From positions 1-64,000 of the forward strand of contig JADJQX010000008.1 in NCBI GenBank assembly GCA_016712525.1: DNA of 64,000 nt, written 5' to 3'. This DNA is from Myxococcales bacterium. GTDB taxonomy: Bacteria > Myxococcota_A > Polyangia > Polyangiales > Polyangiaceae. Position 1 is the first letter of the stretch. Each line of letters opens with the position of its first letter. The notes under the pieces were generated by a model that was given only the letters and a program-made list of their open reading frames with translations, made no database searches and was not told the DNA's origin. Below, piece after piece: positions 57,056 through 64,000 of this stretch. The position numbers were made by a program, and so were the translations under genes.

Positions 57056-59095
57056 TTAGAACTCCGCGCCCACGCTGATCTTGTTGGTCTTGCCGCGGGC
57101 CCACCAGTCGAACACGACGCGCGTGCAGAAGACGCCGGTGAAGAAGCTGCAAATCATGCCGATGATGAGGGTGATCGCGAAGCCCTTCACGGGACCCGTT
57201 CCGAACTGCGCGAGGATGAGGCCCGTGATGAACACCGTCACGTGGCCGTCGACGATCGACGAGAAGGCCTTGTCGTACCCGGCCTCGATCGCCGCGCGCA
57301 CGCTGCGCCCGGCGCGGAGCTCCTCGCGGATGCGCTCGTTGATGAGCACGTTCGCGTCGACGGCCATACCGATCGAGAGCGCGAGGCCCGCGATGCCCGG
57401 CAGCGACATGGTGCCGCTGAACGAGGCCAAGATCGCCATCTGCAACACGAGGTTGAAGAGCACCGCCGCGTCGGCGATGAGGCCGGCCTTGCGGTAGTAG
57501 ACGATCATGAACACGAGCACGAGGAGCGAGCCCACGAGCGCGCCCGTGGCTCCCTTGTTGATCGCGTCCTCGCCGAGGGTCGGGCCGATGCGCGAGTCGT
57601 TCGACTTGGCGATCGGGGCCGGGAGCGCGCCGGACCGGAGCACGAGCTCGAGCTTCTTCGCGTCGGCGAGCTGGCGCTCGGGGTCGCCCGAGCCGAGCGT
57701 GATGCTGGCGCGGCCGCCGCCGATCTTGCCCTTGATGACCGGGGTCGAGTTGACCTTGTCGTCGAGGATGATGGCGAACCTGCGCTGCACGTTGGCGCCC
57801 GTCACCTCTTCGAAGCGATCGGCGCCCGCCGGCGAGAACGTGATGGCGACGTAGTACCCGCCGAAGGTCGACTGGGTGTCACGCGCGACCATGGCGTCGG
57901 TGATGTAGTCGCCCGTGAGCTCGGCGCGGTTGTGGAGGTACACCGTGCGCCAGCCCTCGTCCTCGGTCTTGCCGGTGTCCGGGTCGTAGCGCGTGATGGG
58001 CTCGTAGCTGACGGTGTGGTCGTCAGGAACGTTGAGCGTGCGGACCCAGGCCTTGAGGCGCTCGAGGCACTGGTTCATGGTCTCGCTGTCGCGCTTCATC
58101 ATGAGCGCGAAGCGGTTCGTGACACGCTTGCCGGGGCCCGCGGGGGCCGGCTCTTCGCGGATCGAGAGGTTCTCGCCCACGGGGAGGGCGTCGTCCTTCA
58201 TGCGGCCGAAGAAGTCGGCCTCGTCGTCGAGGAGCTTGAACTCGAGGCGAGCGGTCTCGCTCACGGTCTTCTTGATTTCTTCGAACGAGGCGTCGTCGCT
58301 GCCGGGGACCTCGATGATGATGTCCTCGTCACGCGTGGTGACGCTCGCCTCGCGGAGGCCCATGCCGTCGACGCGGCGGTTCACGGTCTCTTTGGCTTGG
58401 GCGACCGCGCGGTCGCGGATGCGCGACTCTTCTTCGGGGCGGATCTTGAAGCTTACCTTCGCGCCGTCCTTCGCCATCGAGAGCTCCGTGAGGAACTTCT
58501 TCGTGAAGCGCTCGTCGATCTTCGACGTGTCCGCCGCGTCCTTGAACTCGAGACGGAGGGCGTTCGTGTCGACGAGCGAGATCTTCACCTTGTCGACGAG
58601 CTTCGCCACCTCTTCGCGGGTGACGCGCCCCTCGCCGGTGTGGAAACCGAACGCGGTCGCGAGGTCTTGCCGCATGTCGTCGGCGAAGCGGTCGCGTTTG
58701 TCGCGGATGGCCTCCTCGACCTCGACGGTATAGACGAGGCGCATACCTCCTTGGAGGTCGAGCCCCTTCACGATGCCGAACTTGATGTGGTCGCGGACGT
58801 AGGCCGGGATCTTCACGCGCGGGGCCTTGGGGGGCTCGCCCGAGGCGCTCGCCGGGATCGAGAGCGTCTCGATCGTGGGCAGGAGCACGATCACGGCGCC
58901 GATGGCGACCGTGAAGATGAAGCCCGCCTTGAACCGCCAGCCGGCGTCCATCACGGGGAGCAACATGAAGAGCGCCCATACGGCGATGAGCCCGGAGCCG
59001 AACACGGCCCAGAACGCGTCTTCGCGAAAGAAGAAGTAGCCCGCGAGCACCGAGCCGAGGGCGAGGAGGAGGGCGTTGCGTTTCTGGGGGTTCAT
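57056..59095 (-). CDS. secD: Protein translocase subunit SecD
   Basis: 679 aa. First TM near the N-terminus (ALLLALGSVLAGYFFF), an extra TM pair ~30-75 (GLIAVWALFMLLPVMDAGW, AGFIFTVAIGAVIVLLPTI), then GLDLQGGMRLVYTVEVEEAI (SecD P1 start). Large periplasmic domain with NRVDGMGLREASVTTRDEDIIIEVPG (in pieces) and TM bundle with AIEAGYDKAFSSIVDGHVTVFITGLIL. The conserved proton-path Asp lies in GMAVDANVLINERIREEL. Acts with SecF/YajC in secretion of outer-membrane and secreted proteins, consistent with the many such genes in this region. Confidence 0.96.
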   Translation of the reverse strand: MNPQKRNALLLALGSVLAGYFFFREDAFWAVFGSGLIAVWALFMLLPVMDAGWRFKAGFIFTVAIGAVIVLLPTIETLSIPASASGEPPKAPRVKIPAYVRDHIKFGIVKGLDLQGGMRLVYTVEVEEAIRDKRDRFADDMRQDLATAFGFHTGEGRVTREEVAKLVDKVKISLVDTNALRLEFKDAADTSKIDERFTKKFLTELSMAKDGAKVSFKIRPEEESRIRDRAVAQAKETVNRRVDGMGLREASVTTRDEDIIIEVPGSDDASFEEIKKTVSETARLEFKLLDDEADFFGRMKDDALPVGENLSIREEPAPAGPGKRVTNRFALMMKRDSETMNQCLERLKAWVRTLNVPDDHTVSYEPITRYDPDTGKTEDEGWRTVYLHNRAELTGDYITDAMVARDTQSTFGGYYVAITFSPAGADRFEEVTGANVQRRFAIILDDKVNSTPVIKGKIGGGRASITLGSGDPERQLADAKKLELVLRSGALPAPIAKSNDSRIGPTLGEDAINKGATGALVGSLLVLVFMIVYYRKAGLIADAAVLFNLVLQMAILASFSGTMSLPGIAGLALSIGMAVDANVLINERIREELRAGRSVRAAIEAGYDKAFSSIVDGHVTVFITGLILAQFGTGPVKGFAITLIIGMICSFFTGVFCTRVVFDWWARGKTNKISVGAEF

Positions 59096-59147
59096 GAGGT
59101 GACGTCGGCTTCCGCGGTCATGCGTGGGAGGGTCCTCTCGGCGAAGC

Positions 59148-59594
59148 TCACTTCTTGTCGCCCGCGCCGGCCTTCGCTTCTTTGAGGTCCTTCAGGTCTT
59201 TGTCTTTCGCGTCGTCGGACTTCTGCGGCTCGGCGGCCTCGAGCGGGCCGAGGGTGCTCGCGAGCACACGAACCGTGGTCCCCGGGGCGATCTTCACCTT
59301 GGCGATGCGGTCGTCCATCTCGACGAGCTCGCCGATGAGGCCCGACTGGCTCACCACTTGGTCGCCCTTCTTGAGCTTCTGCCGGGCCTCTTGCTCCTTC
59401 TTCTGGCGCCTCGACATGAGGAAGAAGAACGGGATCATGATGAGGAACGGCAGGAACATCATGATGGGGTTGCCCTGCTGCTGCCCTCCACCCGGGCCGG
59501 CCGGCGCGCCCTGCGGCTCGGCCACACCGGGCGTTCCGGCCTTCGGGGCGACCTGCTGGAGCGAAGAGAGCGAGGAGAGAGTGTTGAGGCCCAT
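59148..59594 (-). CDS. yajC: Preprotein translocase subunit YajC
   Basis: 148 aa, longer than usual (110). Single TM ~44-60 (MMFLPFLIMIPFFFLMSRRQ), then the conserved cytosolic motif RQKLKKGDQVVSQSGLIGEL and DDRIAKVKIAPGTTVRVLAS (~90-112). An N-terminal Gly/Pro/Gln-rich extension and a Lys/Asp-rich tail are non-conserved. First gene of yajC-secD-secF; start ATG 59594 is the first in frame. Confidence 0.93.
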   Translation of the reverse strand: MGLNTLSSLSSLQQVAPKAGTPGVAEPQGAPAGPGGGQQQGNPIMMFLPFLIMIPFFFLMSRRQKKEQEARQKLKKGDQVVSQSGLIGELVEMDDRIAKVKIAPGTTVRVLASTLGPLEAAEPQKSDDAKDKDLKDLKEAKAGAGDKK

Positions 59595-59773
59595 CGTGAC
59601 GATTTCCTTGTGTTTCTAAGCACTTAGCGAGCCCGTGAGGGCCCGGTCGGAGCGGCGGTCCTGCGCCGTGCGCGAGGCTTTTGCCCGAAAAGCGCGGGAC
59701 AGAGGGGCCGGGATTAGCCCCAAGTGCCCGCAACGTCAACCAGGGGGCGCGCGGAAAGCGAGGGCTCGCGGCT

Positions 59774-60745
59774 TCAGGGCATCCGCGCGGTGCGGACGAG
59801 GCCCGCGGGCGAGCGCGAGTAGAGCGCCGTGCACGAGGCGTTCGGCACGACGCCGGGCCTGTCCCCGAGGTCGACGAACGTCGTAAAGGGACAGGTGCGG
59901 TTCGGCCGGAACGCGGCCTTCGCGACCTTTCGGGCCTCGTCGTAGAAGAAGAGGGTGCGGCCATCGGCCGACATGCCCGTGGGCCGAGGGGCCTCGGCGC
60001 CACCTGGCGACATGTTCAGGAGCTCGGCCTGCGGGATGACGGGCACCTGGCGGTAGACCGCGCCGTCCTTGGCGATTTCGGTGAAGGCGAGCTGCCCCAC
60101 CGACGCCGTGGTCCACGCGAGGAAGAAGCCGCCACCCTCCAGCATCACCGGCGATCGGTAAAGCTGGTCCTCGCCACCAAACTGAAAGCCCGGTCGCCCG
60201 GGCACGCCGAAGGGGTCCGTGGGTCGTACGCGGGAGGCGAGGCGCGCGTCCCCCCCGAACGTCGCCAAGAGCTCGAGCCCGTCCTTCGAGAGCGACACGC
60301 CGGTCGTGTCGACCGCGAAGCCGAACGCGCGTCCTGCTCCGAACGCCTCCGAGGTCGATGCTCGATCCGCGACGACGAGCGCCGCAGGCCCGGCGTCTTG
60401 AGCCTCGTAGTAGGCGACGTGGAGCTCGTCGGCGCTGATGCTGGCGAAGGCCCCCGCAAGCGGCACGACGACCGGGGCCGCCCACACCGCCGCCTTGTCA
60501 CAGAGCGGAGGGGACGTCTCGGCGCACGGATCACGCTCCGCCGTCGCGTCGCTCGCGTCGGCTGCGTCCACGAGGGGGATGGCGGTGTCGGGGATGGACG
60601 CCTCGCTGACGGCCCCGTCGACGGACGGCACGACCGGAGCATCCTCCGAGCAGGCGCCCGAGGCGACCGCGGCGACACCGACCACGAGGAGTGTGAGGGT
60701 CCCCGAGGCGGCCCACTTTCGAGCGCGGACCGTGAAGATGGACAT
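59774..60745 (-). CDS. Lipoprotein with beta-propeller-like repeats
   Basis: 323 aa. Lipobox-like VASGAC (Cys32) after a signal peptide; Asp/Ala/Val-rich linker to ~75. The rest has the WD40/TolB-like repeats of periplasmic PD40 proteins: ISADELHVAYYEAQDAGP, SLSKDGLELLATFGGDAR, MSADGRTLFFYDEARKVAKA. Cell-envelope lipoprotein of unknown role. Starts 130 bp after the end of yajC transcription start region, so separate unit; 9 bp after the next upstream gene's stop, hence probably co-transcribed with it. Confidence 0.7.
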   Translation of the reverse strand: MSIFTVRARKWAASGTLTLLVVGVAAVASGACSEDAPVVPSVDGAVSEASIPDTAIPLVDAADASDATAERDPCAETSPPLCDKAAVWAAPVVVPLAGAFASISADELHVAYYEAQDAGPAALVVADRASTSEAFGAGRAFGFAVDTTGVSLSKDGLELLATFGGDARLASRVRPTDPFGVPGRPGFQFGGEDQLYRSPVMLEGGGFFLAWTTASVGQLAFTEIAKDGAVYRQVPVIPQAELLNMSPGGAEAPRPTGMSADGRTLFFYDEARKVAKAAFRPNRTCPFTTFVDLGDRPGVVPNASCTALYSRSPAGLVRTARMP

Positions 60746-60754
60746 GAACGGGTC

Positions 60755-62878
60755 CTACTCCGAGGCCTCGCACTCGTAGCGCTGCGTCCATGTGTAGAGT
60801 GCAGGCGTCAGGAGACCGCCCGTCGCCGGGGTGAAGTCGGCGCTGATGCGGAGCACGCTTTTCGACGTGCGCGGAGGGATCACGTTGGGCGCGGTGTTCG
60901 CGTCGATCATCACGCCGCCCATCGGGGTGTCGGGCGTCGCACCTTGTGCAAGATGCACGTTGTACGACGTGGCCGCGCCGACCAACGCGACCGAGTCGGC
61001 CGTCTGCGCGCGGAAGAGGATCGACGAGTCGCTCGGCGTGTCGACGTCGGCGATGAACTGCCGCCAGCGCACGCGGGTTCCGACCGGGCAGGAGGCCACG
61101 AAGTCACGCACGAACGTGGCCGCGGAGTAGAGCGGCGCAGGAGCCGGCGGGGGCGCCCCGACACACGCCGACACGTCGAAGAACATGTACTCGAGAGCCT
61201 TCTCGCTCGCCGTGAGGGCGTTCGCGAGCTTGCATTCGCTCGGGAACGTGGCCCCTCCGCTGTTGCGCCGGTAGTCGACCGGGGCCACGTGCGACGAGAG
61301 ATAGACGACGCGCCCTTCGGGGTTCGCCGAGCCGACGGGCGTGTCGAACGTCACGTGGTGGATGTAGTTGTAGAACGCGAACCCGAACGGGTTGTAGTTC
61401 CTCAGCCACGTGTTCCCGTTCGGGAGAATCGAGAGCGAGCGGCGACGGCCTTCTTCGAAGTACACCCGGTTCGCGCCGTTCAAGCCTCCGTTGGCGGCGA
61501 GCCAGTCGTAGAACGCCTGCGCGCGCGGCGGCGCGGTGTCCACGTTCGCCTCTTGGGAGCCGACTCCGCTTCCGGAGTTGTTGAACATGTTGTCGAGCGG
61601 ATCGGTCTTGTAGACGGCCGTGTTCGGATAGATGTTCCGGGCGCCGCCGCCATCCCCCTCGTGCCAGACCACCCAGTCGGAGAGGTGGGTCGCGAAGATT
61701 CGGCCCCCTTTGTCGGCGAAGACCTTCGTGCGATCGACCTCCGCATTGTTCGGGTAGAACGCGGGATTGTTCGACTTTTTGCCGCCCTCGCATGGGAGGA
61801 CCAGCATCGCGTGTTTGTCGATCTCGGCCTGGCTGTTGAGGAGCCCGGCGCGCTTCTCGGGCACCGGACCGAAGTGCGGTGCGCCTCCCGCGAGCTGCGG
61901 CCCGCAGTCGCCCGAGTTGTTCGCCAAACAGCCCTGGTACATGTGGACGCGCCCGTTCTGGCTCGGGTGCGTGAACTCGGCCACGTCGACGCCGATCTTG
62001 GCGATGAAACACTCGAGGGTGTCGGCGTCGCCCGTGACGACGGCCATTTGAGGGATGTTGCCCTCGGCCTTGTTCTTCGGGAGGCGAACGTGCCCGAGGT
62101 TCTGCGTCATGCAGTTCGCCGTGAGCGGGATGACCTTCCGCCACCGGCCCGTCTGGACGACGATGTTGAAGGGGGTCGTGTTCGGGTAGCCGGGCGGGAT
62201 GTTCAGCGTGAAGCTCCCGTCGAGCCCGGACTGCACGCGGTTGTCGGGCACACCTCCACCAGAGCCACCCGTGAGGATCGTGGAGCACGAGTCCTGCGCG
62301 ACGCCCTCGGGCAGCGCCGAGAGCGGCCCCTCCTGGAGGAACACGTACACGTTCGGGAGCGGCAGGTTATCGCCCGGATCGTAGATTTGCCCCTTGATGA
62401 CCGTGTTGCACGTCGACGCGGCGGCGAGCGTCACGCCACCGTCCGTAACCGAAAAGCCCGAGCCCGCGTCGAGCCCCGTGGCCGTGTCGACGTAGTTCGA
62501 GCACGACGGGTCGCACGGATCGGCGCACGACGTAGACCCTCCGAGCGCGAGCGGCCCGACGCTCGCGAACACGTGGCCGGCCGACGCGGTCGAGCGTGGC
62601 CCCATGTCGCAGCCCCCCCACACACCGTTCGTGCACGCGCGACGCCCCGTTTGGCAGACGAGACCTCCGGCCTTCGTCGGCACCTTCTGCGCACACTCGA
62701 CGGTCTGGCCTTCGCTCGCGCAGGCGCACCCTTGCTGAGGCGCGCGGCAGGTGGTCGGGGTGACGCCCGGTGTGCCTATGGCGTTGGGCGTCGTGTTGTT
62801 GCTCGAGCACGCCGCGAGGAGCGCCGTGACGAGACTGCCCGTAGTGAGGAGCGCGATGGCTTTTCGGGAGAGCACCAC
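60755..62878 (-). CDS. Large Cys-rich lipoprotein with shared C-terminal module
   Basis: 707 aa. Lipobox LLAAC (Cys23). N-terminal Cys-rich part (CRAPQQGCACASEGQTVECA, CDPCDPSC-like). A carboxypeptidase-regulatory-like beta-sandwich at ~160-260 (VIKGQIYDPGDNLPLPNVYV, SGLDGSFTLNIPPGYPNTTP). Central domain ~290-550 with many conserved Trp/Tyr (RIFATHLSDWVVWHEG). The last ~130 residues (TFVRDFVASCPVGTRVRWRQF, SILFRAQTADS, WTQRYECEASE) match the end of the neighbouring fibro-slime protein. Exported and anchored in the outer membrane or periplasm; function unknown. Confidence 0.7.
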   Translation of the reverse strand: MVLSRKAIALLTTGSLVTALLAACSSNNTTPNAIGTPGVTPTTCRAPQQGCACASEGQTVECAQKVPTKAGGLVCQTGRRACTNGVWGGCDMGPRSTASAGHVFASVGPLALGGSTSCADPCDPSCSNYVDTATGLDAGSGFSVTDGGVTLAAASTCNTVIKGQIYDPGDNLPLPNVYVFLQEGPLSALPEGVAQDSCSTILTGGSGGGVPDNRVQSGLDGSFTLNIPPGYPNTTPFNIVVQTGRWRKVIPLTANCMTQNLGHVRLPKNKAEGNIPQMAVVTGDADTLECFIAKIGVDVAEFTHPSQNGRVHMYQGCLANNSGDCGPQLAGGAPHFGPVPEKRAGLLNSQAEIDKHAMLVLPCEGGKKSNNPAFYPNNAEVDRTKVFADKGGRIFATHLSDWVVWHEGDGGGARNIYPNTAVYKTDPLDNMFNNSGSGVGSQEANVDTAPPRAQAFYDWLAANGGLNGANRVYFEEGRRRSLSILPNGNTWLRNYNPFGFAFYNYIHHVTFDTPVGSANPEGRVVYLSSHVAPVDYRRNSGGATFPSECKLANALTASEKALEYMFFDVSACVGAPPPAPAPLYSAATFVRDFVASCPVGTRVRWRQFIADVDTPSDSSILFRAQTADSVALVGAATSYNVHLAQGATPDTPMGGVMIDANTAPNVIPPRTSKSVLRISADFTPATGGLLTPALYTWTQRYECEASE

Positions 62879-62989
62879 GCCGACATCATGGCACGGTCTT
62901 TTGGCCGCGGCACCGATTTCGCTGAAAATGGTGCGAGGCTGTATGGACGAAAGTTGACCTTTTTGCGTACTCGGTCGACGTGCGCCACC

Positions 62990-64000
62990 TCACTCGTTGG
63001 CGACGCAGTCGTAGAGCTGACGCCACTGGTCGAGCCTCGGCGAGCCGCCCGCGCCCACGTTGTAGGTCATGTAGACACGGAGCCAGCGCTTCGACGTGGT
63101 GAGCCCCTCGTCGCGGAGGCGGAGCGACACGGGCACGGGGTTGAGGGCGCCGTCGACCTCGTTCACCCATGCCGGGGTGGCCGACACGGGGCTGTTCGTC
63201 GGCGTCGCCGAGCCGGCGTTCACGCTCACCGGGGCAGGATCGGGGTTCGCCGGGAGCGCGGCCTGGGTGTCGGCCGTAGCCGCTCGGAACGCGATCGAGC
63301 TCGCCGCGGGCACCGATGCGCGCCACTGGAAGAGCTGCCACTTCGGGGTGAAGCCCTGAGCGCACGTGGCCTGGAAATCGCGGACGAAGGTCTGCGACGT
63401 GGGGAGCGTGCACACCGAGCGTGCGCGATCGAACCCCTGGAGCGTGAGCGTGTAGTTGCTGCCCGTCGTGTTGCGCTCGGCCTGGAACACCGCGATCTCG
63501 TAGGTGGTCCCGACGACGAGCCCGATCGACGCGGCCACGGCAGGGCTGAGCGTGACGGTGCCCGCTGCCGCGGGGTGGACGCCGCCGATGTCGACGACGA
63601 GACGGCCATTGATGAACACGAAGACGTCGTCGTCGCCGTTGAAATCGAGCTTCTCGCCCCCCGCGAACGTGAAGGGCACACGCACCTCGCTCGTGAAGTG
63701 GAAGTTCTTCCCGGTCGCCGCGTAGTTGCCGTACCCAAGCCCGTTGATGGGGAAGAAGTTGTTCGACGAGAACCGGTACTCGCCACCCGGCTGACGGGTG
63801 AGCGTGAGGGTGTCGAGGATGCGAATGTTGTTGCCCGTCGGGCGGTACCAGTCGTCGAACGTCGTGGCGCTCGTCACGGTGCCCTGGCTCGAGGCGAACA
63901 CGGGGAAACCATCGGCGGCGAGCGTCGAGGCCACGATGCCGGGCTTCACGCCGAAGCCGCTCGTGGGCTGCACGTCGGGGTGCGTGCCCTTGAGGTCACG
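62990..64000 (-). CDS. Fibro-slime (PA14-like) domain protein, 5' end outside window
   Basis: The frame stays open to base 64000, so the N-terminus is missing. It enters with RDLKGTHPDVQPTSGFG, a typical fibro-slime entry, then FDDWYRPTGN, FSSNNFFPINGLGYG, FHFTSEVRVPFTFAGGE, DFNGDDDVFVFINGRLVVDI (in pieces) and GTTYEIAVFQAERNTTGSNY. These adhesin-like domains bind carbohydrate and may bind Ca through the DGDDD-type acid cluster. The last ~125 residues (TFVRDFQATCAQGFTPKWQL, SIAFRAATADT, WRQLYDCVANE) form the module shared with the gene downstream. Surface adhesin or matrix protein. Confidence 0.85.
   Translation of the reverse strand, partial: RDLKGTHPDVQPTSGFGVKPGIVASTLAADGFPVFASSQGTVTSATTFDDWYRPTGNNIRILDTLTLTRQPGGEYRFSSNNFFPINGLGYGNYAATGKNFHFTSEVRVPFTFAGGEKLDFNGDDDVFVFINGRLVVDIGGVHPAAAGTVTLSPAVAASIGLVVGTTYEIAVFQAERNTTGSNYTLTLQGFDRARSVCTLPTSQTFVRDFQATCAQGFTPKWQLFQWRASVPAASSIAFRAATADTQAALPANPDPAPVSVNAGSATPTNSPVSATPAWVNEVDGALNPVPVSLRLRDEGLTTSKRWLRVYMTYNVGAGGSPRLDQWRQLYDCVANE

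Noticed and set aside
1..64000. CRISPR arrays, rRNA genes and insertion sequences
   Set aside because: No regularly spaced direct repeats, no rRNA-like stretches and no transposase or terminal inverted repeats were seen.

Overview
The window is uniformly GC-rich DNA with tightly packed genes. It most resembles the Myxococcota, probably Polyangia. The support is the right-hand 26 kb: MopE-type Cys-rich lipoproteins, a fibro-slime domain protein, a PEGA-like periplasmic protein with C-terminal membrane helices, and separate yajC-secD-secF genes. This taxonomic call is inference from gene style, not from a marker gene.

REGION 1 (1-17.9 kb) is the backbone of an integrated mobile element with its own replication machinery. 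On the plus strand an apparent operon (3.7-11.3 kb) encodes a small unknown protein, an SSB-like protein, a DinG/XPD-type helicase, an XPB-type helicase and a 1052-residue primase-polymerase/helicase. A sigma-factor-like gene lies just upstream. A RecB-like nuclease, a second gene and a Com-like zinc-finger gene at the extreme left are frameshifted. On the minus strand is an ImmR/ImmA-type XRE regulator plus metalloprotease pair with two unknown genes downstream. Then come DUF2924, a small partner, a large serine recombinase and an HTH protein (14.8-17.9 kb). Four copies of an exactly 34-bp element sit just upstream of four backbone transcription units. A separate 22-bp palindrome (CTGTT-N12-AACAG) precedes the XRE gene and a downstream gene of the same unit.

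REGION 2 (17.9-37.5 kb) is cargo. Two unknown genes are followed by a nine-to-ten-gene, almost gap-free defence operon: excisionase-type HTH, DUF499/BrxC-like ATPase, short PglZ-domain protein, DUF1156 DNA methyltransferase, small unknown protein, SNF2/RapA-type helicase, RecD-like helicase fused to a PD-(D/E)XK-like domain, and then a complete ABC three-component (ABC-3C) module (nuclease effector, middle component, Rad50-like ATPase). A sigma70-like promoter whose -35 lies inside a dyad precedes the operon. I regard this BREX-like core joined to ABC-3C in one transcription unit as the most interesting content. Non-coding, dyad-rich DNA and a tRNA-Asn gene (37951-38026) mark the right edge of the island.

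REGION 3 (38.0-64 kb) looks chromosomal: LysR/WrbA divergent pair, a Lys/Ala-rich protein, an Omp85-like outer-membrane protein, a TolC-MFP-RND efflux operon whose last gene overlaps a small lipoprotein gene, a pentameric ligand-gated ion-channel homologue followed by a paralogue of that lipoprotein, a glycosyltransferase and Cys-rich lipoprotein pair, a PEGA-like protein, a hot-dog thioesterase, a methyltransferase, yajC-secD-secF, and three large lipoproteins or secreted proteins, two of which share a C-terminal module. The last one runs off the window.
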